Source of the DNA: Fen-671 sp963794745
GTDB lineage: Bacteria; Actinomycetota; Acidimicrobiia; Acidimicrobiales; Palsa-688
Assembly (NCBI GenBank): GCA_963794745.1
Contig: CAWCEZ010000009.1
Location: 310,001-374,000 of the forward strand
DNA: 64,000 bases
Direction of reading: 5' to 3'
Shown: one piece after another, positions 16,827 through 24,905 of the stretch
How positions within the stretch are numbered: position 1 is the first letter of the stretch
Layout of the letters: the number at the start of each line of letters is the position of its first letter
Made by a program: the position numbers and the translations under genes
Notes under the pieces: generated by a model
Seen by the model: only the letters and a program-made list of their open reading frames with translations
Databases searched by the model: none
What the model was told of the DNA's origin: nothing

Positions 16827-18095
16827 ATGGGAGCGGCCGAGGCACCCTATGTGCCTGAGTTGCAACCTGGTGTTGAACCCTTCGCGGGCTTAGGTGTCCC
16901 TGGGCTCGATAACGGGTATCTAGCGCCAATGGACGAGCGCCCCGGCGGGCCTGTCATTCCGGCCGCCCAACCGGGCGCGTTCGGCGAGCCATCTTGGCCT
17001 TCGCTCCTGGGGGCAAACGCTCCGGGGCCGCGCCCGATGGCCCAGACCGCCACGATCGAGCACCCGTTGCTCAACTCCGGGGCGGGCCTCGGTAGCACGC
17101 ACGTCGACAAGATCCTGGTCTCTCTTTTCCACCCGCGACGTCCAGTGGTCCGGGCAACGGTGCACCTGTCGGCGCCCTCGCCGGAGGCGCAGCCCGGGCC
17201 TGAGTGGGCCAGGCCGCCCCTCGTAAGACCTGCGCTCGACACGTCCCACCGGTCCCAGCCGGAGGCCCAGCCCGCCGACGAGCCTCAGGCCCAGCCACCG
17301 CACGAGCCTCAGGCCCAGGTGGCCGCCGCCGCTGAAGTCTCCCCGCCGCAGCCCGAGCCCCTCTTGGCGCACTTCGCTTTGTCGGCGCCGCAGGCCCTGT
17401 CGACGCAGCCGGTCGCAGATCCGCCTTACCCCCAAATCCCCAACGCCATCGCCGCCCTGCGCCCGGCTGCTGCCGCAGCGGCCGCCGCCGCAGCGGCCGC
17501 GGCTGAAGCTGCCGGTGTTCGCCCGCCGCCTCCCGCCGGCCCGTCGGCGAGCCCCCAGGGTCTTACGGATTTCCGTCCGGCCCCCCCTGCCGGCCCGCGG
17601 TTAAGCTTTCCGGCGGCTCCTGCGACCGTCCCCGCCCCTGATATTGAAGCGAGCCCGCTCGCCCTGCCCCGCTCCGCGGGCGCAGCGGCCGCAGCGCGGG
17701 CCCTCGCCGCACTGGCTCCCGGGCCGTCTGCACCTGCTCGTGCGGCCGCTCCCGTCGCAGTGGCGCCCACAGCTCCTGCCACGGCACCTCTCCAAAGTGA
17801 GCCAGTCCTGTCGAGCGCGGCCTCTTCAGCTGCCCGTGCGCTCAGCAGCCTTGCCGGCGCATCGGCTCGTGCTGCGTCGCTGCGGACGTCGCCTGCGACC
17901 AGCGACGGCCCTCCGCGGCCAGCACCCGCCGCGGCTGCTTACGCCACGAGCAAACCCGATGTGGAGCCGGGCACCGCAGACAAGGTCAGTGCTGTTCGCG
18001 ACGCTTCGGTGGACAACGAGGAACCGCAGGGCGAAACTCACTTTGACGACATCCTGCCGGCGAAGTCGAAGAGCTTCTTCCGGCTCCGTCGCTGA
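16827..18095 (+). CDS. Pro/Ala-rich disordered protein, unknown function
   Basis: The product is about 422 residues. It has no signal peptide, no clear transmembrane helix and no known domain. The N-terminal 130 residues contain the only segment that looks ordered (THVDKILVSLFHPRRPVV). The remainder is rich in Pro, Ala and Ser, includes a run of 13 Ala, and has repeated D/H-E-P-Q-A-Q-P units. The C-terminus is basic (FFRLRR) after an acidic patch. The start is an ATG with a weak ribosome binding site. It resembles in style, but not in sequence, the Pro/Ala-rich protein at 47.6 kb. The third-position GC pattern and the open frame of over 1.2 kb support coding, but the function is unknown. Confidence 0.6.
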   Translation: MGAAEAPYVPELQPGVEPFAGLGVPGLDNGYLAPMDERPGGPVIPAAQPGAFGEPSWPSLLGANAPGPRPMAQTATIEHPLLNSGAGLGSTHVDKILVSLFHPRRPVVRATVHLSAPSPEAQPGPEWARPPLVRPALDTSHRSQPEAQPADEPQAQPPHEPQAQVAAAAEVSPPQPEPLLAHFALSAPQALSTQPVADPPYPQIPNAIAALRPAAAAAAAAAAAAAEAAGVRPPPPAGPSASPQGLTDFRPAPPAGPRLSFPAAPATVPAPDIEASPLALPRSAGAAAAARALAALAPGPSAPARAAAPVAVAPTAPATAPLQSEPVLSSAASSAARALSSLAGASARAASLRTSPATSDGPPRPAPAAAAYATSKPDVEPGTADKVSAVRDASVDNEEPQGETHFDDILPAKSKSFFRLRR

Positions 18096-18104
18096 CGGGC
18101 CGTC

Positions 18105-18843
18105 CTAGTCGGCTTCGGGGCCGTCGCCGCCCGCTCGAGTGGACTCGAGCTTGTAGCCCAGACCCGCGGATCGTGGTGATCCTGCGCGGGTGTGCCGGGT
18201 CGTCCTCGATGCGGGCGCGTAGCCGCTTCACGTGCACATCGAGGGTCTTGGTGTCGCCCACGTAGTGAGGGCCCCACACCCGGTCGATCAAGGTCTCACG
18301 GGTCAGGACCCGACCGGCGTTGGTCATCAACAGTTCGAGCAGCTCGAACTCCTTCAACGGAAGGCTGACCTCCTGGCCGCGCAGGTACACCTCGTGGCGC
18401 TCCGGGTCCAGGCGCAGGTCGCCTGCGTCCAGCACGTCGCTCTCGTCGGGGACCTCTTCGGGAGGGGGGGTCCGGCGCAGCACGGCTCGCATGCGAGCGA
18501 CAAGCTCGCGCAGCCGGTACGGCTTGCTTACGTAGTCGTCCGCCCCGACCTCGAGCCCGACGACCGTATCGATCTCGCTCGTCTTCGCGGTGACCATGAT
18601 GATGGGGGTCCGCGAGCCAGCGGCCCGGATGGTGCGGCAAACGTCGATGCCCGAGACGCGGGGCAACATGACGTCCAGTAGGACGAGGTCCGGGCGCACC
18701 GAGGCGAACTTGTCGAGCGCCTCGGCACCGTCGTAGGCGACCTCGACCCGGAACCCCTCGCGTTTCAGGCCGACGACGAGAGCCTCGACGAAGGAAGGCT
18801 CGTCCTCGACGAGCAGGACCGTTACCTGCTCAGTCACGGGCAT
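18105..18843 (-). CDS. OmpR/RegX3-type response regulator (apparent +1 frameshift at extreme C-terminus)
   Basis: Receiver domain (about 1-120): acidic pocket VEDEP, phosphoacceptor Asp in LVLLDVMLP, switch Thr in MVTAKT, Lys in VSKPYRL. It is followed by an OmpR-type winged helix (about 140-235) with EFELLELLMTNAGRVLTRE and DVHVKRLRARIE. It is the RegX3/PhoP type of regulator, probably phosphate-responsive given ppk1 nearby, though that is inference. As written the frame changes at about 18161-18163, where one extra base turns the expected IRGLGYKLE ending into a run-on overlapping the neighbouring gene. Removing one base gives a stop at 18105-18107, 9 bases beyond the convergent stop, and about 245 residues. 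Its ATG overlaps the end of the kinase gene by 14 bases, so the two are coupled. Confidence 0.9.
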
Positions 18844-19883
18844 GTTCTTGGTTGGCGAGAGGCACCCACAGCGTGAAGGTCGAGCCCTCCCCTTCGACAG
18901 AATCGACAGAAACATCGCCGCCGTGATATGCGGCCACGTGGCGGACGATAGCCAAACCGAGGCCGGTCCCACCAGTCCAGCGCGACCGTGCCCTGTCAAC
19001 ACGGTAAAAACGCTCGAAGATCCGCTCCTGGTCGCGAACGCGGGATGCCGACGCCCTCGTCTCGGACGCGCAAGCACGCCCGGTCGCCGCGCCGGTCAGC
19101 ATCCACGTAAACGGCGCCGCCAGGCTCCGAGTACTTGATGGCGTTGTCGACCAGGTTGGCTACAGCGGAGACCAGGTCCCTGCGGTTGGCCATCACGTGG
19201 AGGGCAGGCCCGGGGGGAGCGACCTCCAGGCGGATCTCCCGGGCAGCGGCCGGCTCCCGGAAACCCTCCACCGCCTCATCGATGACAGCCGAAAGCGCGA
19301 CCTCGCTGAGGCTCCCCGTGGCGCCGGCCTCTATTCGAGAAAGGTCGAGCAGGTCGTCCACGATCCGCGAGAAGCGGGTCGCTTCCGCACCGACCCTCGC
19401 AGTCAGGCGGGCCACGACATCAGGGTCTTCTTCGCCGTCGAGCGTCTCCGCGAGAAGGCTCAGCGCCCCGAGCGGGGTCTTCAGCTCATGGCTCAGGTTG
19501 GCGACGAAGTCCCGGCGTACCGCTTCCAGGCGGCGTAGCTCTGAAACGTCTTCCACCACGGCAATCGCGCCAGAGGGAGGGTTGGACCCGCCCAAGGGGT
19601 ACGCCTTGATCTTGAGGGTGTGCCTCGTGGGGGAGTAGAGGTCGAGCGTCTCCTCGTGGTAGGCGCCGGCGAGCGCTCGCCCGAGCGCCGCCTCGACCGC
19701 CTTCTCGGCCAAGAAGTCACCGTCGCGTGCGTTGACCAGCTCCCTGGCCGGGGCGTTGCGCAACACGACACGGCCCTTCTTATTGCAGACGACAAGGCCC
19801 TGATTAGCCTTGTCGACAGCTTGGACCAGGAGAGCCAAAAGGTCGCGGGCCTCATTGCCGTTCAATTCGGTTTGTCTTCCCAC
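18830..19883 (-). CDS. SenX3/PhoR-type sensor histidine kinase (apparent +1 frameshift)
   Basis: The product is about 350 residues if corrected. PAS-like sensor region at about 15-110 (NQGLVVCNKKGRVVLRNAPA). DHp domain with phosphoacceptor His in FVANLSHELKTPL. HATPase domain with N box LVDNAIKYS, G1 DEGVGIP, F box ERIFERFYRVD and G2 GGTGLGLAIVRH. The frame breaks between G1 and the F box at about 19033-19043, where one extra base is present. Both halves are otherwise perfect, so a sequence error is likely. No transmembrane helix is seen at the N-terminus, unlike classical SenX3, which suggests a soluble sensor or a missed upstream exten­sion. The GTG start lies 1 base after the stop of the phosphatase gene, forming a phosphatase-kinase-regulator operon. 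Confidence 0.88.
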
Positions 19884-19884
19884 T

Positions 19885-20355
19885 TCAGACCGACTCCGCC
19901 ACCACCGGGGGGAAGTACCTGGCGGAGGTGAAAAACCCGTTTTTCCCCTCGAGCGCCCAGACCGAGCCCTTCGCCTGTCGCGGGGTAAGGCCTAGGTCGA
20001 CCCTGTCCTCGTCGGCGAGAGTCACGAGTATCTCCGCGATCACGTCCCCATGGGTGCACACGACAGCGTTGGTGCCGGCCAGCGACCTGATAAGGCTGAC
20101 AGCCGCCGAGCTCTGCCCTTCAGACAACGCATCATTTGCCTCGACGGGCAAGTTGTGGGCCCGGCCGAGCGGCTCCATCGTCTGGAGGCAGCGCAGGTAT
20201 GGGCTCGAAAGCGTGCTCGTTGGTGGCAAGAAGAGCCCCGCCACTGCCACTAGGCCCTCTGCCTGCCTCTCCCCGTGCATCGAGAGAGGACGCATGCGGT
20301 CTTCGCCCGCCCACTCCTTACGAGGGCGTGCGTGGGCATGACGCACCAACAGCAA
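19885..20355 (-). CDS. Histidine phosphatase (SixA/MutT1 C-terminal-domain type)
   Basis: The product is about 156 residues. The RHG motif appears as LLVRHAHA near the N-terminus, with a second His in VVCTHGDVI. The segments RKEWAGEDRMRPLS, GERQAEGLV, RCLQTMEPLG and KGSVWALE closely follow the C-terminal histidine-phosphatase domain of mycobacterial MutT1, which is fused there to a Nudix domain beside ppk1. Here a Nudix hydrolase and ppk1 lie 1.4 kb away across a sortase gene, so this may be a split MutT1. Start choice: a TTG at 20353-20355 with AGGAG 5 bases upstream; a much longer frame overlaps the divergent sortase gene and was rejected. It ends 1 base before the kinase start. Confidence 0.82.
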   Translation of the reverse strand: MLLVRHAHARPRKEWAGEDRMRPLSMHGERQAEGLVAVAGLFLPPTSTLSSPYLRCLQTMEPLGRAHNLPVEANDALSEGQSSAAVSLIRSLAGTNAVVCTHGDVIAEILVTLADEDRVDLGLTPRQAKGSVWALEGKNGFFTSARYFPPVVAESV

Positions 20356-20528
20356 CGGCACTCCTGAAGTCTTGCAGAAGAACGAGCGCCAGGCCGAAAC
20401 CGTGCGCAAGGGGCCGGGAGGACCACTCGCTGCGCCGAAGAGGCAGAAACAAGTGATAGAGCGGACGAACCGTCCCGGTGGCCAATGGGATGTCGGCACA
20501 AGGGGCTAAATGGCTTTACCCTGGTCAT

Positions 20529-21815
20529 ATGGGCCGACATCTCCGACGAGGATTGCCAAAGGCCTCCAACCGCAGCACGAAAGGCCTGCGAGAAGTGGGC
20601 CTCGCGTTGGTTACGGCGGGGCTTGTGGTCCTGCTCTTCGTGGTCTACGAACTAGTCGGGACCAACCTGGCCGAAGAGCACAGCCAGGCCAGGCTTGCCA
20701 AGGACTTCAACGCGGTCGTCGCGAGCGTCCCTGCGCGAACGGATCCCAGCCCCACTACGACGACCACATTGGCGCCGCTGCCGAAGGGCACCGCGACCCG
20801 GCCCGACCCGAAGACCGGTCACAAGGCTGGTCACAAGGCCAATGATCCCCCGCCGGGCCGCACAGCTGACCCCAAACCTTCGACTCAGGCCCTGCCCGTC
20901 ACTCCGCCAGGAGGGGCGCTCGACCATCTGGTGATCCCGGCTATTGGTGTCGACCGCTACGTGGTCGAAGGGGTCGCGGAGGCGGATCTGCAGGAGGGCC
21001 CCGGGCACTATCCGGGGACACCTTTGCCTGGTCAGGTGGGCAATGTCGCCATCGCTGGGCACCGGACAACCTTTGGGGCCCCGTTTTTCCGGCTGAACGA
21101 GGTGAATACCGGCGACCTCGTGTACCTGACAGACACGCTGGGCACGACTTGGGTCTACCGCGTGGTCAGCCAGTTCGTTGTGGCGCCGTCGGACGTGGCC
21201 GTCCTCGACGCGACGCGCACTGCCGAGCTCACCCTCACGACCTGCAACCCTCGTTTTGAAGCGGTTTCCCGCCTGGTTGTCAGGGCAGTCCTCCTGACGC
21301 ACCTGGTAAGGGGCACCAGGGTGCCGAAGCCGTTGCCCGTGGAGGCAACAAAGGCCGGCAAGTTCCCCGCCATCAGTGGCCGCTCAGTGGCACTTCCGGC
21401 GACTGGGCCGGGAAGTGTCGCCCCGGCCGTCCGCTCTAGCACCGTCCCCACTTCGGCCGCTCCAGCGACCCCGGCCACATCGACCACGTCGCCGGCCTCG
21501 AGCACCTCGTCGACCGCTTCGACGGCCACTACATCGGCCGGCGGCGGGGGCGATTCGCCAGTGGTAGGGCCAAGTCCCGGGGCAGCCTCGCCGAGCGCGA
21601 GCAGCAGTGGTGGTGGCGGCACTAGCGGGGCCCCGGGTGGGGCCGTGGGTTGGGGTGTTCTTGCGCTGGCAGGCTGGGTCATCACCCGCATCGTGGCAGG
21701 GCGCACACGGCGCTACACGAAGCTCGGCGTGCTGGCCGCAGGAGCGCTAGTTTGCCTCGTCCCTCTGTGGTTCTCCTTCGGCAACGTCGTTAATCTCCTG
21801 CCGTCGAACATCTGA
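20529..21815 (+). CDS. Class E-like sortase with C-terminal double membrane segment and internal LPATG
   Basis: The product is about 428 residues. N-terminal transmembrane helix (about 22-41), a Thr/Pro-rich linker, then the sortase beta-barrel (about 130-262). Catalytic His in IAGHRTTFG (178), Cys in LTLTTCNPRF (239) and Arg in SRLVVRAVL (248) are all present. After the catalytic domain comes a linker containing LPATG (289-293), a long Ser/Thr/Ala/Gly-rich stretch and two hydrophobic segments (about 374-392 and 400-416). Most class E sortases end after the barrel or after one helix. The LPATG is a canonical sorting signal and could be cleaved by a sortase in cis or in trans. The start is an ATG at 20529. 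The 3' end overlaps the oppositely oriented Nudix gene by 69 bases. Confidence 0.9.
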   Translation: MGRHLRRGLPKASNRSTKGLREVGLALVTAGLVVLLFVVYELVGTNLAEEHSQARLAKDFNAVVASVPARTDPSPTTTTTLAPLPKGTATRPDPKTGHKAGHKANDPPPGRTADPKPSTQALPVTPPGGALDHLVIPAIGVDRYVVEGVAEADLQEGPGHYPGTPLPGQVGNVAIAGHRTTFGAPFFRLNEVNTGDLVYLTDTLGTTWVYRVVSQFVVAPSDVAVLDATRTAELTLTTCNPRFEAVSRLVVRAVLLTHLVRGTRVPKPLPVEATKAGKFPAISGRSVALPATGPGSVAPAVRSSTVPTSAAPATPATSTTSPASSTSSTASTATTSAGGGGDSPVVGPSPGAASPSASSSGGGGTSGAPGGAVGWGVLALAGWVITRIVAGRTRRYTKLGVLAAGALVCLVPLWFSFGNVVNLLPSNI

Positions 21816-22250
21816 GCGGGAGACGTAATCGTCGAATGCGTCCAGGACCACGACGTCGCGTGCGTACGTGAAGCGATGGCGAGCTTCGTTCAGCGGGGCC
21901 CAGAGAAGGTCGTCGATCTCGTCCTTTGATTCAGGCTCCAGTGCCGGCTGGGCGTTGCTTATCGCACCTGTGCCCGGGAGTACGGTCATCGCCCAGTAAC
22001 GGACGACCTTTGGGCGCCCTTCAGCGTCCCGGTAGGTAGTGCTCGGCAGCTCTGGGCCGAGGCGGCATGACAAGCCGGTCTCCTCGCGGACCTCTCGCAG
22101 GGCCGCATCTTCGTCACTTTCCCGAGGCTCGACCTTACCCTTCGGTAGTGCCCAGTCGTCGTAAGCCGGCCGGTGGACCAGCACGACCTCGATCCCCGCC
22201 GGGACACGGCGCCAGACGACGCCACCAGCAGCTCGGACCTTTGTGCTCAC
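21747..22250 (-). CDS. Nudix hydrolase (MutT1-like)
   Basis: The product is about 167 residues. The Nudix box is complete at 38-60: G-x5-E-x7-R-E-V-R-E-E-T-G-L, with the metal-binding Glu cluster in REVREETG. The N-terminal AAGGVVWRR and the HRPAYDDWALPKGK stretch are typical of the MutT1/diadenosine polyphosphate hydrolase group next to ppk1 in actinobacteria. Likely substrates are 8-oxo-dGTP, diadenosine polyphosphates or other nucleoside diphosphates linked to X. The GTG start overlaps the ppk1 stop in GTGA, so the two are translationally coupled. The 3' end runs 69 bases antisense into the sortase gene. Confidence 0.92.
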   Translation of the reverse strand: MSTKVRAAGGVVWRRVPAGIEVVLVHRPAYDDWALPKGKVEPRESDEDAALREVREETGLSCRLGPELPSTTYRDAEGRPKVVRYWAMTVLPGTGAISNAQPALEPESKDEIDDLLWAPLNEARHRFTYARDVVVLDAFDDYVSRSDVRRQEINDVAEGEPQRDEAN

Positions 22251-24514
22251 CCGATCGAAGCCAGCCTCTCGCCGTTGCCGTGGCGCTTGCTACGCGCGAC
22301 GGCAAGTTCCTGGAAGTGACGCTGGGCATTGATGTGCTTCGAACCCGGGACCTTGTACCAGGTGCCGTCTGGGCCGAGTTCCCACGCAAGTTCGTCGTCA
22401 GCCAGGTTCACCTCGAGGATTTCCCGAAGCCGTGCCTGGATTTCAGGAGATGTCACGTCGACAAGGGCTTCGACACGACGGTCCAAATTGCGCTCCATTA
22501 TGTCGGCCGACCCCATCAGGTAGCGGCCTCCTTCGGGTAGGACGAAGTGGGCGTCGTTGCCTGTCGATATGCCCTCATGCTGGGTGACGACGGCCGCTCC
22601 ATCAGCCGGCAAGCCATCAGCCGAGAAGCCAGCGGCCTGGAAGTCAGTGGCCGGGAAATCGGTGCTCGCGCCGTCGCCGAAATAGTAAATCCGGGAGTGT
22701 TCGAGGTAGCGCCCGACAAGCGACCGGACACGGATTGTCTCGGAAAGCCCAGGGACGCCGGGGCGCAGCCCACAAACGGCCCGCACTATAAGGTCTATCT
22801 GAGCCCCCGACTGGGAAGCAGCGTAAAGAGCATCGATCGTCTTGCGGTCGACAAGGTTGTTCAACTTCCATACGATCCGCCCGGCTGTCCCGCGTTCTGC
22901 TTCTTTTTCGATGAGCTCGATTATTTTCGAACGGAGAGCGAGAGGTGCGACTATCAATTGCCGATAGGCCGACTGGCGGCTGTAGCCAGTTAGGAAATTG
23001 AACAGGTCGGTGAGGTCCTCTCCAAGCGCCGGCGAGGCGGTCAGGATCCCGATATCTTCGTAGAGACGCGCCGTCGAGGAGTTGTAGTTGCCGGTACCGA
23101 TGTGACAGTAGCGGCGGATCCCGTCGCCTTCCTCGCGCACGACGAGGGCTGTTTTCGCATGCGTTTTCAACCCGATCAGCCCGTACACGACATGCACACC
23201 CGCCTGCTCGAGCGCTCTCGCCCAGCCGATGTTGGCAGCCTCGTCACCGCGTGCTTTCAGCTCGACCAGGGCGGCTACCTGCTTGCCCCTTTCGGCAGCG
23301 CGTATCAGCGCGGTTACGACCGGGCTGTCACCCGATGTCCGGTAGAGGGTTTGCTTGATCGCGAGCACCTTCGGATCTCGGGCGGCCTGCTTTACGAACG
23401 CCTCGGTAGACATCGCGAAGCTCTCGTAGGGATGGTGTACGAAGATGTCTTCGTGGGCTATGGCCGCGAATATGTCCACCTGTCCGTCGTCGGGAGCAGA
23501 CAACCGGCTCGGGGTGACCGGTGAGAACGGTTCGTCCTTCAGCTCTGGCCGGTCGAGGCTGTGGATCTCCCACAGCGCGCTGTAATCGAGCAGGCCGTCC
23601 ATTTCGTAGACATCTTCGGGGTTTAGGTCGAGCTCACGGATGAGCAGGTCCAGAACTTCGGTGCTGAACCCGGACTCCACCTGTAGGCACACCGCCCGCC
23701 CGAAACGCCGGCGGCGCAGTTCCATCTCGACCGCTTCGAGCAAGTCGTCTGCCTCTTCCTCGGCGAGCGTGAGGTCGGCGTTACGTATGACTCGGAAGGC
23801 GTAATAGCTCTCGATCTCCATCCCCGGGAACAGTTCACCGAGGAAGGCAGCCACGACCTGTTCAACGGGGACAAAGCGCTCGCCGTCGGGCATTGTCAGG
23901 AACCCAGGCAATAGCGGCGGGATTCTGACGCGGGCGAAGCGCCGGTCACCGCGCTGCGGGTCGCGCACCATTACTGCGAGGTTGAGCGAGAGGTTCGATA
24001 TGTAGGGAAAAGGATGTCCGGGGTCGACACCGAGCGGCGTTAGCACCGGGAACATCTGCGACTCGAACACGGTCTCGGTGTACGCCTTGTCGGATGGCCC
24101 GAGAGAGCTCCAAGGCACTAAGCGCGTGCCGTGGGAGGCAAGCTCGGGCACGACCACCTCGTTGTAAATCCTTGAGCGTTGCGAAATGGCATCTTTTACC
24201 TCGACGCGTACCGCCCTCAGCTGGTCAGGGACGGAGAGCCCGTCCGGCGCGGTACCCGAGATGCCAGCAGCCAACTGGTCCTTCAGGCCGGCGACGCGGA
24301 CCTGGAAGAACTCGTCGAGGTTGGTCGAGAAGATGGCCAGGAACTTGGCCCGCTCCAAAAGCGGCTGAGTAGGCGACGCGGCCAGCGCAAGGACCCGCCG
24401 GTTGAAGTCGAGCCAGGACAGCTCCCGGTTGACATAGCGCACTTCGCTGGCTTCGAGGAGGATGTTGTCAGCCTCGGGAGGAACAGTTTCACGACCCAGC
24501 GCCACGGCCCTCAC
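22247..24514 (-). CDS. ppk1: Polyphosphate kinase 1
   Basis: The product is 755 residues, somewhat longer than the usual 690-720. N-terminal domain with VNRELSWLDFNRRVL; head domain with YISNLSLNLAV; catalytic C-terminal domains with LKTHAKTALVVRE and the phosphohistidine segment CHIGTGNYNSSTARLY. The C-terminal GSADIMERNLDRRVEALV is also intact. It makes polyphosphate from ATP reversibly, at the inner membrane. The extra length comes from a pentapeptide tandem repeat inserted between IYYFGDGAS and YLMGSADIM, a loop next to the active site. It is followed by a Nudix gene with a 4-base overlap. The start is a GTG at 24512-24514 with a weak AGGCGG upstream. Confidence 0.96.
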   Translation of the reverse strand: MRAVALGRETVPPEADNILLEASEVRYVNRELSWLDFNRRVLALAASPTQPLLERAKFLAIFSTNLDEFFQVRVAGLKDQLAAGISGTAPDGLSVPDQLRAVRVEVKDAISQRSRIYNEVVVPELASHGTRLVPWSSLGPSDKAYTETVFESQMFPVLTPLGVDPGHPFPYISNLSLNLAVMVRDPQRGDRRFARVRIPPLLPGFLTMPDGERFVPVEQVVAAFLGELFPGMEIESYYAFRVIRNADLTLAEEEADDLLEAVEMELRRRRFGRAVCLQVESGFSTEVLDLLIRELDLNPEDVYEMDGLLDYSALWEIHSLDRPELKDEPFSPVTPSRLSAPDDGQVDIFAAIAHEDIFVHHPYESFAMSTEAFVKQAARDPKVLAIKQTLYRTSGDSPVVTALIRAAERGKQVAALVELKARGDEAANIGWARALEQAGVHVVYGLIGLKTHAKTALVVREEGDGIRRYCHIGTGNYNSSTARLYEDIGILTASPALGEDLTDLFNFLTGYSRQSAYRQLIVAPLALRSKIIELIEKEAERGTAGRIVWKLNNLVDRKTIDALYAASQSGAQIDLIVRAVCGLRPGVPGLSETIRVRSLVGRYLEHSRIYYFGDGASTDFPATDFQAAGFSADGLPADGAAVVTQHEGISTGNDAHFVLPEGGRYLMGSADIMERNLDRRVEALVDVTSPEIQARLREILEVNLADDELAWELGPDGTWYKVPGSKHINAQRHFQELAVARSKRHGNGERLASIG
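22604..22663 (-). repeat. Tandem 15-bp repeat inserted in ppk1 (four units)
   Basis: Four adjacent 15-base units (starting at 22604, 22619, 22634, 22649) encode TDFPA, TDFQA, AGFSA and DGLPA on the leftward strand. They sit in a loop of Ppk1 where the family normally goes almost directly from YYFG to the GSAD motif. This is an in-frame expansion by slippage or duplication. Confidence 0.8.
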
Positions 24515-24558
24515 GCTACCGCCTAGCGATAGTGCGAACAGCGGAAATGGCCCAGCGC

Positions 24559-24858
24559 TCAGACTTCCGCCGTGCCTATGAAGTCACCTTCTTCGTCGTC
24601 GGGCACACCTAGGTCCCACTCGAGGAGGACGTTTTCGCGCGCGGCATCGCGCACGATGCGTTCCCGGTTGCGGCGGAACTGCGGGTCATGTGGCGGAAGC
24701 AACAAAAGACGCGCCAGGATCCTCTGGCGGAACTCCTCGATCAGGTTGCGGTCCCCGAAGTCAGAATCAACTCTCCAGTGGGGCGCGACCGGGCCTAAGT
24801 AGACGACCCTTACGTGACCACGGGGCGGGCCGGTGGCCTCTGACTGTTGAGTAGACAT
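24559..24858 (-). CDS. Small acidic hypothetical protein
   Basis: The product is about 99 residues, beginning MSTQQSEATG. It has an ordered-looking core VRVVYLGPVAPHWRVDSDFGDRN and an RRNRERIVRDAARE helix, and ends in an acidic tail. No domain is recognised. The start is an ATG at 24856-24858 without a clear Shine-Dalgarno; longer frames upstream have unlikely composition. It lies between leuA and ppk1 and reads leftward with both, so it may be part of either transcript. The WDLGVPDDEEGDFIG segment suggests a conserved actinobacterial small protein, but I cannot name the family. Confidence 0.6.
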   Translation of the reverse strand: MSTQQSEATGPPRGHVRVVYLGPVAPHWRVDSDFGDRNLIEEFRQRILARLLLLPPHDPQFRRNRERIVRDAARENVLLEWDLGVPDDEEGDFIGTAEV

Positions 24859-24905
24859 GCGCTGAGCATATGCGACGTCTGTCACCCTGCTGTTCCCGCC
24901 GTCTG

